Part shown: piece by piece, positions 8,618 to 15,247 of the stretch | How positions within the stretch are numbered: position 1 is the first letter of the stretch | How the letters are laid out: each line of letters begins with the position of its first letter | DNA from: Pontibacter flavimaris | Lineage (GTDB): Bacteria > Bacteroidota > Bacteroidia > Cytophagales > Hymenobacteraceae | DNA length: 64,000 nucleotides | Reading direction: 5' to 3' | Assembly: GCF_001907195.1 (NCBI RefSeq) | Contig: NZ_LVWA01000005.1 | Span: 310,001-374,000 of the forward strand | The notes under the pieces: model-generated | What the model saw: the letters and a program-made list of their open reading frames with translations, nothing else | Database searches by the model: none | What the model was told of the DNA's origin: nothing | Translations under genes and position numbers: made by a program

Positions 8618-8699
8618 AACCCACCCCTAACCCCTCTGAGGAGGGGAATCACCTACTCTTTTGCAATATTCCCCTCCTGGGAGAGGCAGGGGTGGGTTA
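8618..8699. repeat. C-rich imperfect inverted repeat, dispersed family
   Basis: The left arm starts AACCCACCCCTAACCCCTC and the right arm ends GAGGCAGGGGTGGGTT, with inner arms GAGGGGAAT/ATTCCCCTC. Similar C-rich/G-rich pairs occur at 41660-41683 and 60943-61033. It has no coding content. It is probably a miniature repeat (REP- or MITE-like), with no transposase nearby. Confidence 0.75.
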
Positions 8700-8812
8700 A
8701 TCGCAATTTGAGTTTTATACTTGCAGCGTAACGTGGCGAGACGCCACTTGATAACTCACGCGCGCCGGAGGCGGGCGAGGGCACTAAGCCAAAGTATGAT
8801 TTCATACTTTCT

Positions 8813-8895
8813 AACCTTTTAACTTTCTAACTACAAAGACGCAAGGTATTACGTCTTTACCACTCCCAAACTCTCTAACTCTCCAACTCTCTAAC
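8813..8895. repeat. Period-8 AACTnnCT repeat tract
   Basis: Octamers AACCTTTT, AACTTTCT, then a 32-nt (4 x 8) interruption containing AAAGACG...CGTCTTT, then CACTCCCA, AACTCTCT, AACTCTCC, AACTCTCT. The register of 8 is kept across the interruption. It is the same family as 5344-5399 and 35372-35467, and it abuts the minus-strand stop codon at 8896. Confidence 0.8.
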
Positions 8896-9333
8896 TTAAA
8901 CGTATCCCTGCAGGCTCTCCAGCGGTTGGGTAGTGCGCACAAACTGGCCGGTGCCGAAGGCAACTTCTTTGCCGCGTTCGTTGTAAAGCGTGGCTTCCGC
9001 AATAAACAGGTTCTTGCTTTGGGAGCGCAGGGTACCCACCGCTTTCAACTCTCCGCCGGCTACGGGGCGCACCAGGTTCAGTTGGAAAGAGGCGGTGACG
9101 ATAAATACATCACGCACCACGGAGGCCACGGCAAAATAGGCAGCATCATCGAGCAGCTTAAAGTATACCGCGCCATGCAGGGCATTGGCCCCATGGAAGT
9201 ATTTGTCCTGAACCGGTAAGGTGATCTCGGCGCGGCTGTGGCTAACCTGTATGCTGCTGCCACTGAACAGCTCCTGTACTTTTGCCTGCTGGTAAAGCCG
9301 CTCCAGCCGCTGGTAATGTTCCTGGTGTTGCAT
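8896..9333 (-). CDS. PaaI-like hotdog-fold acyl-CoA thioesterase
   Basis: 145 residues from the ATG complementary to 9331-9333; a start 20 codons upstream is possible but adds an atypical N-terminus. The sequence has the single hotdog-fold pattern of PaaI/YiiD-type thioesterases: a central helix region (ALHGAVYFKLLDDAAYFAV), then the strands IVTASFQLNLVRPV and GELKAVGTLRSQSKNLFIAEATLYN. Enzymes of this group hydrolyse acyl- or aryl-CoA in the cytosol. It is divergent from the VOC gene at 9436 with several TATACTT motifs between. The substrate is not predictable. Confidence 0.82.
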   Translation of the reverse strand: MQHQEHYQRLERLYQQAKVQELFSGSSIQVSHSRAEITLPVQDKYFHGANALHGAVYFKLLDDAAYFAVASVVRDVFIVTASFQLNLVRPVAGGELKAVGTLRSQSKNLFIAEATLYNERGKEVAFGTGQFVRTTQPLESLQGYV

Positions 9334-9435
9334 GTGGCAAGTATAAGTATAAATCTGAGGAGAGGGAAGTATAAACTGCTGCATCTGCCGCAAAAATCTA
9401 TACTTTCGCAGGCATCAACCTGACATCATAAACCG

Positions 9436-9825
9436 ATGAAGTATAAGTATGGCGTGGGGATAAACCACCTGGAGTTTTGGGTGAAGGACCTGGAGGAGTC
9501 GCTTGCCTTTTACAGAGAACTGTTTCCGCTGATCGGGTGGTATGAACTGAATAAAACCTCCTTTAGCTGCGGCCTGCATGAAGTATACTTTAAGCAGATG
9601 CCGGTGCAGCTGCACGATAGCCTGGGGGTGCGCCACATTTATTTCCATGCGCCCAGCCGCGAGGTGGTGGATAGGGTGGGAGCGTGGCTGCAAAGTATAA
9701 ACGCCGACATCATCCGGGGGCCGCAACCCATGCTGCAGTATACGCCCGAGTACTACACGGTAGATTTCCGCGATCCAAACGGTTTTGTGCTGGAGGTGGC
9801 CTTCACCCCGGACATTAAATTATAA
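9436..9825 (+). CDS. VOC (glyoxalase/bleomycin-resistance fold) family protein
   Basis: 129 residues covering one full VOC module of two beta-alpha-beta-beta-beta repeats. INHLEFWVKDLEESLAFYREL carries a metal-ligand His near residue 11; VRHIYFHAP and FRDPNGFVLEVAF supply the second-half His and the terminal Glu (DPxGxxLE pattern). These proteins bind a divalent metal and act as lyases, isomerases, dioxygenases or resistance proteins, so only the family is assigned. It is a single gene transcribed toward the DUF983 gene. The start codon follows AAACCG and begins ATG AAG TAT AAG TAT, two motif copies at the very N-terminus. Confidence 0.85.
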   Translation: MKYKYGVGINHLEFWVKDLEESLAFYRELFPLIGWYELNKTSFSCGLHEVYFKQMPVQLHDSLGVRHIYFHAPSREVVDRVGAWLQSINADIIRGPQPMLQYTPEYYTVDFRDPNGFVLEVAFTPDIKL

Positions 9826-9871
9826 GAAAACCAGCCATGCGATGCCAAGGCATCAGGTACACCAGAAGCGT

Positions 9872-10267
9872 TTATTGACACTGTGCCGAGGCAGCTACAT
9901 CCTTGTCGTAGTGCACGAAAAAGTTAAACCAGATCGCCCGCGACATCCGGAAAATGAACGGGTAGAAAAGCAGCAGCGTAACAATCAGGGAGCCCAGGAA
10001 CCATGGCATGGTCACCTCCTCCAGCAGCACGTTCAGGGCAACCAGGATCGCGATCAGCATGCCCGTGGTGATGCCGTAGCTCACGTACATGGCACCGTAG
10101 TAAAAGCCCGGCTCGGGCTCGTAGCGTTGGTGGCAGCAGGGGCACTCTTCAGGCATTTCGCTGAACCTGGTGTAGCTCCAGCCCTTATGGATGAACAAAT
10201 CTCCCTTGTGGCATCTGGGGCACTTGTAATTCAGGATACTGTAGAGTTTTGAGCCTTGGCTTAGCAT
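9872..10267 (-). CDS. DUF983 family membrane protein
   Basis: 131 residues with the DUF983 layout. An N-terminal CPRC (16-19) and CPCC (42-45) zinc-finger-like pair flanks GDLFIHKGW. Then GFYYGAMYVSYG and two transmembrane helices (about 57-78 and 88-107) are followed by a conserved RAIWFNFFVHYD tail. Function is unknown family-wide; it is widespread in Bacteroidota and sometimes near respiratory genes. It stands alone here, convergent with the VOC gene. Confidence 0.9.
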   Translation of the reverse strand: MLSQGSKLYSILNYKCPRCHKGDLFIHKGWSYTRFSEMPEECPCCHQRYEPEPGFYYGAMYVSYGITTGMLIAILVALNVLLEEVTMPWFLGSLIVTLLLFYPFIFRMSRAIWFNFFVHYDKDVAASAQCQ

Positions 10268-10363
10268 GGAAATCCCTCCTTCCGTTTGTTAAGACAAAGG
10301 TACTCATTTCCACTACGAAATGCATGGCAAAAATGCGGTGCTGCGTGTTGCAGGTACGTTGGT

Positions 10364-11002
10364 TTAGACGGCGATCTGTGGTTTGGATATGAGCCGCTGC
10401 TTTACGGCAGCCACGCTTATGCCGGCCGTCTCCATCTTCTGCACCGCCTGTGCCTCTATCAGTTCCTTCAGCTGGTGCAGGCAAGCGTCGAACTCGGTGT
10501 GCTGGCCCATCAGGAAAACAGACTCCTGCTCCACCTCCAGCCAGGTGCTGATATCGGCGTTGTTGTGCTGTAGGCGCACCTCTAGTTTGTCCAGGGCATT
10601 GGCCACGCGGGCCTCATAGGTAAGCTTATCCTCAAACTCATGCCAGAGCTCATACACGTGCTGGCCCAGGCCGTTGCCCAAGGTATGGCGCAGGTTCTCG
10701 ATGGCCTGCAGCTCTCGCCGACGCTTCTGTTCCTTTAGCTCAGGGGTGTTCACCTCAAATGCCGGCACATCGCCAGCCTCCGCTTCCACCAGGTCGTGGA
10801 TGATGACCATCTTCAGGGTGCGGGCCACCTCTATCTCGTGGTCCAGGTAAGGCTCCAGCAGCACCACCATCAGCGACATGCGCCAGGTATGCTCGGCCAC
10901 GCTCTCCTGCCGGCCGTTGGAGAGCCAGCTGTGGCGCAGTTCATACTTCAGTTTCTCGGCAAGGTTCAGCACCTCCAGCACCTGTCTCAGTTGCTCTTTC
11001 AT
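10364..11002 (-). CDS. HD domain phosphohydrolase (YfbR/HDDC2-like)
   Basis: 212 residues. The HD motif is complete: His38 in VAEHTWRM, His69-Asp70 in IIHDLVEAEAGD, and a later Asp in ANALDKLEV. This arrangement matches the HD_3 group of 5'-deoxynucleotidases and related metal-dependent phosphohydrolases acting on nucleotides in the cytosol. There is no regulatory domain. It is a single minus-strand gene; the nearest neighbours have their own spacers. The nucleotide specificity is inferred from the family only. Confidence 0.85.
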   Translation of the reverse strand: MKEQLRQVLEVLNLAEKLKYELRHSWLSNGRQESVAEHTWRMSLMVVLLEPYLDHEIEVARTLKMVIIHDLVEAEAGDVPAFEVNTPELKEQKRRRELQAIENLRHTLGNGLGQHVYELWHEFEDKLTYEARVANALDKLEVRLQHNNADISTWLEVEQESVFLMGQHTEFDACLHQLKELIEAQAVQKMETAGISVAAVKQRLISKPQIAV

Positions 11003-11167
11003 AGTTGTATAGGTAGTAAGGGATTGTTTGGATGGATCAGGTGGGCGAAGGTTTAATTCCTACCTGTGTATTCCTGAAAATTAAACAACCCCGAGCGGGC
11101 AAAGTTCAGCAGGAAAGGCAGCTGAATGCTTTGGCGCGGGGAGCGCCAGGCTGGCTTTCGGTTTTGC

Positions 11168-11677
11168 TTATACTTCCACGGAAGACGATCGCAGCTCCTT
11201 TACGCGCTGTTCAAAATACTGGTCAGGCCTTCCGTTCCCTATCACGGCGGCGGCCCGGAACAGCTCCATCAGCTGCGGCTCATGGCTGGCCTTTACGGAC
11301 TTGCGCACATTCAGGTACGCAAAACGTAACCATACCACCGCCTTTACGCGGCCTATGTCAGGGTCCAGCATCATCCCCTCCATAAACAAGTCGGATTCGG
11401 TAAACCAGCGCAGGTTGGTCCGGACGATGACTTCTTCGTTCATTTTTACTTCCTGCAGATAGGCTACCTGGCTGGACGCTACCACCCACACATTGCCGGT
11501 TTGCTGCATGTGGGCGTAAATATCCAGCTGATAATTGTCCCGAAGCTGATCCTCCCGGGCGTTCATGAAATAATCGATGTAGCGGCCGTTGTTCAGGTGC
11601 CCGAAGGGGTCGCAGTCCTCAAAACGGATGCGGGCCTTGCTCTCCAGTTGCTTGGCGATACTTGTTGCTTCTTGCAT
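11168..11677 (-). CDS. Acyl-CoA thioesterase (4HBT hotdog family)
   Basis: 169 residues with the 4-hydroxybenzoyl-CoA thioesterase signature: RIRFEDCDPFGHLNNGRYIDYF at about 15-36, where Asp and the HxxNxxY pattern form the active site. It hydrolyses acyl-CoA thioesters in the cytosol. It lies next to a TetR regulator on the same strand. Between them (11711-11724) is a sequence that recurs upstream of the tetR gene itself, which suggests this thioesterase is the local target of that repressor. The natural acyl-CoA is unknown. Confidence 0.85.
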   Translation of the reverse strand: MQEATSIAKQLESKARIRFEDCDPFGHLNNGRYIDYFMNAREDQLRDNYQLDIYAHMQQTGNVWVVASSQVAYLQEVKMNEEVIVRTNLRWFTESDLFMEGMMLDPDIGRVKAVVWLRFAYLNVRKSVKASHEPQLMELFRAAAVIGNGRPDQYFEQRVKELRSSSVEV

Positions 11678-11710
11678 AGGTGTAGGTATTAAGTGGTGTA
11701 ACTATAAAAG

Positions 11711-11724
11711 ACCGATCGGTTTGT
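11711..11724. promoter_or_regulatory. Candidate TetR operator upstream of the thioesterase
   Basis: ACCGATCGGTTTGT contains the perfect palindrome ACCGATCGGT. The same 14-mer with one change occurs at 12375-12388 upstream of tetR. It lies about 34 nt before the thioesterase start codon. Confidence 0.6.
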
Positions 11725-11739
11725 ATTTGGGCAAAAAAA

Positions 11740-12333
11740 TTATACTTCCAGTTCCTGTTGTATGAGTTGCTGCAGGTGGCCGAGCACGGTGTGCAGGTAC
11801 TTTACCTCCCCGTAGGCTTTCGACACCATCACGCCACCCTCAATCATACTTACAAAAAGTATGGCGAAACGCTCCGCATCCGCATCCGTCCTGAATTCCC
11901 CCTGGGCCATGCCCAGCCGCACGATGTTGGCAACCGACTTGTGCAGTTTGTTCAGCACCCTCACCACACCGGCCCTAAGAAGCGGGTTGGTGTCGTCAGC
12001 CTCTACCGAAGTGTTCAGTACGGGGCAGCCTCCCTGGATGGGTGGGGCGTACAAGTATGTTTTGTAGAAGGCAAGGAGCGCCTCCAGCTTTTTTGTGGCA
12101 GAAGTATGAGGCGTGATGCTGTCGCTGAGTAGTTGCAGCAGGAGAGCAGCCGCGTGCTCAAAAGCCTGCAGGGCAATCTCCTCTTTACTCTCGAAGTGGC
12201 CGTAGATTCCGCCCTTGGTGAGCCCGGTAGCCGCCATGATATCCTGCATCGAGGTGCCGGCGTATCCTTTCTGGTTAAAAAGGTGGGCCGATTTCTCTAC
12301 AATCAGTTGCCGTGTCCGGTCTGCCTTGCTCAT
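11740..12333 (-). CDS. TetR/AcrR family transcriptional regulator
   Basis: 197 residues. The N-terminal HTH (about 10-55) shows the usual pattern: LIVEKSAHLFNQKGYAGTSM, then DIMAATGLTKGGIYGHFESKEEI. The C-terminal ligand domain contains GGCPVLNTSVEADDTNP, seen in the AcuR/YxaF-like TetR group that senses small electrophiles or acyl compounds. It would bind DNA as a dimer. Two near-identical motifs at 11711-11724 and 12375-12388 flank the gene, fitting autoregulation plus control of the adjacent thioesterase. The inducer cannot be predicted. Confidence 0.9.
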   Translation of the reverse strand: MSKADRTRQLIVEKSAHLFNQKGYAGTSMQDIMAATGLTKGGIYGHFESKEEIALQAFEHAAALLLQLLSDSITPHTSATKKLEALLAFYKTYLYAPPIQGGCPVLNTSVEADDTNPLLRAGVVRVLNKLHKSVANIVRLGMAQGEFRTDADAERFAILFVSMIEGGVMVSKAYGEVKYLHTVLGHLQQLIQQELEV

Positions 12334-12374
12334 GGGTGGTGCTTATACTTTATACTTTGGCAAACGTAAAATAC

Positions 12375-12388
12375 ACCGATTGGTTTGT
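12375..12388. promoter_or_regulatory. Candidate TetR operator upstream of tetR
   Basis: ACCGATTGGTTTGT, 13 of 14 bases identical to 11711-11724. It lies about 42 nt upstream of the tetR start, next to tandem TATACTTTATACTTTGG motif copies near 12345. Confidence 0.6.
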
Positions 12389-12440
12389 AATAAGCAAGAG
12401 GGGATAAAAGAAATCAGCAGAAGTACCTCCACCTCCATAC

Positions 12441-13370
12441 TTACCAATCCGGCTTGCCGGGTTCTGGCTCGCGGGTCGGCTTTTTGGGGAGCTGCTGTAT
12501 GTACTGCAGTTCGGCATTGCGCATGGCATCAAGCAAGATCCTGGCTTTCTCGGGGCTCATGTTGGCCTGGCGCAGCCTGGCGCGTCGCATCTGCGCCTGC
12601 TGGTCCTCCTCCGACACCTCCTCCGAACTGCCCCTGTGCTGCTGGCCGCTCTTATCGAAAAGGTTGTTGAACTGCAATCCCTCTGTGTCGCCATTTGCCT
12701 CACCAGCGGCCTTCTCCCGCTCCTGGTCTCCCTGCTGCTCTTCGCTGCGCCCCGCTTGCTGTTGCTGGCCATCCTGGCCTGGCGATGGCTTGTCGGTTTC
12801 CTGCTGTTCGCCTTGCTCGTCGGGTTTCTTCTTGGGCTGCGGCTCCAGGTCCTCCTCTGCGGGCGGCGGTTGTTGCTCCTGCTCAGCGGTGGACTGTTGC
12901 TCCGGTGCTTCCTGTTCCTCGGCGGCCTCGGGGTGCAGTGTCAGAAATTTTTTCAGGAGCTCAAAATTATACCGGGCCGCGTCGTTGCCGGGCTCCGCCA
13001 CCAAGGCCAGTTTGTAGAGCGAGAGGGCCCGTTTATACTTCTTCTGCTTCGTGTGGATATTGCCCAGTTGCAGGTGCGCCAGCGCGCGCAGGTGCGGCGT
13101 GGGGTGGTCGGCCAGGTACTGGTAGGCAGCGGTTGCCTGTTGCAGCAGGCCCGCCTGGTAATAGGAGTGGGCCAGGTTCAGGCGCAGCTGGTCATCATCC
13201 ACCTCCAGGTCATCCAGCAGGAAATTGTAGGAAGCGATGGCCTCGATATAGTCTTTGCGATGATAGGCCGTGGCCGCCTCTTCGGCATGCTGGTTAATGC
13301 GCGTGATGATGGATATGCCGCCGCTAAAAAGGCTGGCGAGAAGTATGGCTGCCATGGCTATCGCCTTCAT
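12441..13370 (-). CDS. batC: BatC-like tetratricopeptide protein
   Basis: 309 residues. An N-terminal hydrophobic segment (about 4-22) anchors or exports the protein. Residues 30-155 hold about three TPR units (AATAYHRKDYIEAIASYNFL, LAHSYYQAGLLQQATAAYQYL, LGNIHTKQKKYKRALSLYKL). A Gln/Glu-rich low-complexity stretch covers 160-250. The C-terminal PEKARILLDAMRNAELQYIQQLP motif is typical of BatC, including the KPDW end. BatC proteins belong to the Bacteroides aerotolerance operon and act at the inner membrane with BatA/BatB, possibly as a MoxR-linked complex. It overlaps the upstream batB by 4 nt, a sign of translational coupling. BatD, BatE and MoxR are not next to it. Confidence 0.85.
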   Translation of the reverse strand: MKAIAMAAILLASLFSGGISIITRINQHAEEAATAYHRKDYIEAIASYNFLLDDLEVDDDQLRLNLAHSYYQAGLLQQATAAYQYLADHPTPHLRALAHLQLGNIHTKQKKYKRALSLYKLALVAEPGNDAARYNFELLKKFLTLHPEAAEEQEAPEQQSTAEQEQQPPPAEEDLEPQPKKKPDEQGEQQETDKPSPGQDGQQQQAGRSEEQQGDQEREKAAGEANGDTEGLQFNNLFDKSGQQHRGSSEEVSEEDQQAQMRRARLRQANMSPEKARILLDAMRNAELQYIQQLPKKPTREPEPGKPDW

Positions 13371-14338
13371 ATCCGGATAAGTTTAATGGTGATCAGGATA
13401 TCGAGCAGGATCAGGAACAGCGCCAGCGCCAGGGGGTAAATATACTTATTGGCCGTCACGTCTATGGTCTTGCTCTCGCGCAGCTCCCCCTCAATTTTAT
13501 TGATGGTGCTGATGAGCTTGCTCACCTCGCTCACCCGCCCGTTCACCTCAAAGTATGTTCCGCCGGTCAGTTCCGCCAATTGCACCAGGGGTTCGGGATT
13601 TAAGCGGGAGATCACCTCGTTGCCCTCGCTGTCTGTTTTGTAGGCCTGTTCCACGGGTATGCGGCCGCCATCGGTGGTTCCGATCCCCAGCGTATAAACC
13701 CGGATGTTCTCCTCCCGAAGCTGCTCCGCCAGTTCCTTTACGTCGCCGCCAAAATCCTCACCGTCGCTTATCAGCACCAGCACCCGTGCCTTTTGCTCCT
13801 CCTCGGTGGTATTAGACTTTTGTCGTAGCTTGTCCAGCGCCAGTTGCAGCACCGGGGCATAATCGGTGCCGGAGTGGGGGAGCAGGCCGGTGCGGAGCGT
13901 TTGGGTATGCAGCAGCAGGGCGTTCTGGTCGAAGGTGAGGGGGCTTTGTATATAGGCCTCGTTGGAGAAGACTATCAAGCCGATGCGATCGGAGTTGAAG
14001 CGGCTGATGAGACGCTGCGTGACGTGTTTTGCCTGCTCCAGCCGTGAGGGCTGCACATCCGCAACGTTCATGGACTGGGAGAGGTCCACAGCGACATAGA
14101 GGTCTTTGCCAATGGTCCGGATCTCTTTTTTCATAGCCCCAAAAGAGGGGCCAAGTATGGCGATGATGAGCAGAAAGAGGTAGAGGTGGCGCAGCAGGAA
14201 CTTAAACCAAACCTGGTGAGGCCGCTGTTTAAAAAACAGCGCCACCCTGCGCACACGCAGCAGATAGCCCACGTACAGCACAAAAAAAGTTGCGCCGAAC
14301 AGGATCTCCAGTAAGGTAAGGGTTTGGTACCAGGTCAT
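13367..14338 (-). CDS. batB: BatB-like VWA domain membrane protein
   Basis: 323 residues. Transmembrane segments lie at about 7-27, 50-66 and 300-320, enclosing a periplasmic von Willebrand A domain. The MIDAS motif is intact: Asp85-x-Ser87-x-Ser89 (DLSQS), with SGTDYAP and ISDGEDFGG supplying the later Thr and Asp ligands. It matches BatA/BatB of the Bacteroidota aerotolerance cluster and is called BatB because it directly precedes and overlaps batC. The usual upstream moxR-DUF58-batA genes are absent and tRNA genes lie there instead, so this is an isolated pair. Confidence 0.87.
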   Translation of the reverse strand: MTWYQTLTLLEILFGATFFVLYVGYLLRVRRVALFFKQRPHQVWFKFLLRHLYLFLLIIAILGPSFGAMKKEIRTIGKDLYVAVDLSQSMNVADVQPSRLEQAKHVTQRLISRFNSDRIGLIVFSNEAYIQSPLTFDQNALLLHTQTLRTGLLPHSGTDYAPVLQLALDKLRQKSNTTEEEQKARVLVLISDGEDFGGDVKELAEQLREENIRVYTLGIGTTDGGRIPVEQAYKTDSEGNEVISRLNPEPLVQLAELTGGTYFEVNGRVSEVSKLISTINKIEGELRESKTIDVTANKYIYPLALALFLILLDILITIKLIRI

Positions 14339-14612
14339 GTTACATAAGCAAGCGGCGCTGCTCCACGCATGCCGGCCGCAAATATACTAAACCTCAGCCA
14401 TACTCTGGCAGGCGGCAGCGCAGCGCAAACCAACGTATAAACAAGTTTAAAAGGGCTCACTTTCCCAACGCTGTGGGCTTTGCCGCAAGTATAAACCGGG
14501 TGCTGGTAATTTTTTTTGATACTCTGCCTGCAAGAAGCTTTGCTGTATCAAGGAGTTAGCTTTTAGCCGGGCAGTGGGTGTTAAATGTTTGACAGGAATT
14601 TTAGGGCAGGGT
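14339..14612. other. Intergenic region upstream of batB and the tRNA cluster
   Basis: About 330 nt lie between batB and tRNA-Ser. It contains scattered AAGTATA motif copies (near 14487) and the divergent promoters. I see no gene or strong hairpin. Confidence 0.5.
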
Positions 14613-14644
14613 ATTGCGTTGTACAGATCGATGTAGTATGTTTG
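14613..14644 (+). promoter_or_regulatory. Bacteroidota-type promoter of tRNA-Ser
   Basis: -33 ATTG at 14613-14616, a 20-nt spacer, and -7 TATGTTTG at 14637-14644, matching TTG-N(17-23)-TAnnTTTG. The tRNA begins 29 nt downstream. Confidence 0.6.
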
Positions 14645-14673
14645 CAGTCTCTTAAGCAGTAAGGGATTTCCAC

Positions 14674-14760
14674 GGAGAGGTGGGTGAGTGGCTTAAACCA
14701 GCAGTTTGCTAAACTGCCGTACTGGTAACGGTACCGGGGGTTCGAATCCCCCCTTCTCCG
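14674..14760 (+). tRNA. tRNA-Ser(GCT)
   Basis: 87 nt. Acceptor stem GGAGAGG / CTTCTCC with discriminator G. The anticodon stem GCAGT/ACTGC encloses the loop TTGCTAA with anticodon GCT at 14708-14710. A long variable arm (ACTGGTAACGGTACC region) marks a class II tRNA. The T-loop is GGTTCGAATCC-like. No CCA is encoded. Confidence 0.95.
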
Positions 14761-14796
14761 CTGTAAGATGACGATGAAAAAAAGTTAAAAAAAGCT

Positions 14797-14826
14797 TTTG
14801 CAATCTGAAATCTTCACTTACCTTTG
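14797..14826 (+). promoter_or_regulatory. Bacteroidota-type promoter of tRNA-Pro
   Basis: -33 TTTG at 14797-14800, an 18-nt spacer, and -7 TACCTTTG at 14819-14826, a full match to TAnnTTTG. tRNA-Pro begins 57 nt downstream. Confidence 0.7.
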
Positions 14827-14883
14827 CATCGCAATCAGATAAAACAGTTTAAACAACGGCTAGTCTGAAAGCGAAAAATAGTT

Positions 14884-14957
14884 CGGGGTGTAGCGTAGCC
14901 CGGTATCGCGCCACATTTGGGATGTGGAGGTCGTAGGTTCGAATCCTGCCACCCCGA
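14884..14957 (+). tRNA. tRNA-Pro(TGG)
   Basis: 74 nt. Acceptor CGGGGTG/CACCCCG with discriminator A. Anticodon stem CCACA/TGTGG, loop TTTGGGA, anticodon TGG at 14918-14920, T-loop GGTTCGAATCC. CCA is not encoded. Confidence 0.95.
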
Positions 14958-14959
14958 CT

Positions 14960-14991
14960 AAAAAATTTCGGAAGAGATTCCGAAATTTTTT
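14960..14991 (+). terminator. Terminator after tRNA-Pro
   Basis: Perfect 14-bp inverted repeat AAAAAATTTCGGAA - GAGA - TTCCGAAATTTTTT, ending in six Ts. Confidence 0.9.
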
Positions 14992-15028
14992 GTTTAAAGG
15001 GTAGAGCAACGCTCTCCCGACGAACGCT

Positions 15029-15102
15029 GGTCTCGTAGCTCAGCTGGATAGAGCAACTGCCTTCTAAGCAGTAGGTCTTAGGTTCGAATCCTAACGGGAT
15101 CA
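15029..15102 (+). tRNA. tRNA-Arg(TCT)
   Basis: 74 nt. Acceptor GGTCTCG/CGGGATC (with G-U pairs) and discriminator A. Anticodon stem ACTGC/GCAGT, loop CTTCTAA, anticodon TCT at 15063-15065, T-loop GGTTCGAATCC. No CCA is encoded. A small AGAGC/GCTCT hairpin precedes it at about 15003-15015. Confidence 0.95.
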
Positions 15103-15105
15103 CTT

Positions 15106-15146
15106 AAAAAAAGCCCTTATAAGTATAAACTTATAAGGGCTTTTTT
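15106..15146 (+). terminator. Terminator after tRNA-Arg, motif in the apex
   Basis: Arms AAAAAAGCCCTTATAAGT and ACTTATAAGGGCTTTTTT with loop ATAA. The apex therefore reads AAGTATAAACTT, a copy of the window-wide AAGTATAAA motif. A runs on one side and T runs on the other allow bidirectional use, so it may also end the thrABC transcript. Confidence 0.92.
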
Positions 15147-15247
15147 GTTTACAGGCAACACCTCTCGATTCGCCTCTTACGCAAGGACAACACTGCCCAC
15201 ATTCACCACGAAATCGAAAAGGTAATCACCATAGATTTAAATCCGGC

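Larger units (their letters stand above)
8384..8895. other. Repeat-rich convergent intergenic region
   Basis: 512 nt with no gene. In order: the S9 terminator; several TTATACTT/AAGTAT motifs at 8460-8580 and near 8714; a long C-rich inverted repeat (8618-8699); a GTGGCG/CGCCAC hairpin near 8733; and a period-8 AACTnnCT tract running up to the stop codon of the thioesterase. It looks like a landing zone for the dispersed repeats. Confidence 0.6.

Noticed and set aside
8618-8699. Insertion sequence ends
   Set aside because: No transposase frame lies between or near the arms, and no target duplication was recognised.
14674-15102. tRNA cluster as an attachment site for an integrated element
   Set aside because: No integrase, no partial tRNA duplicate and no prophage genes are in the window.
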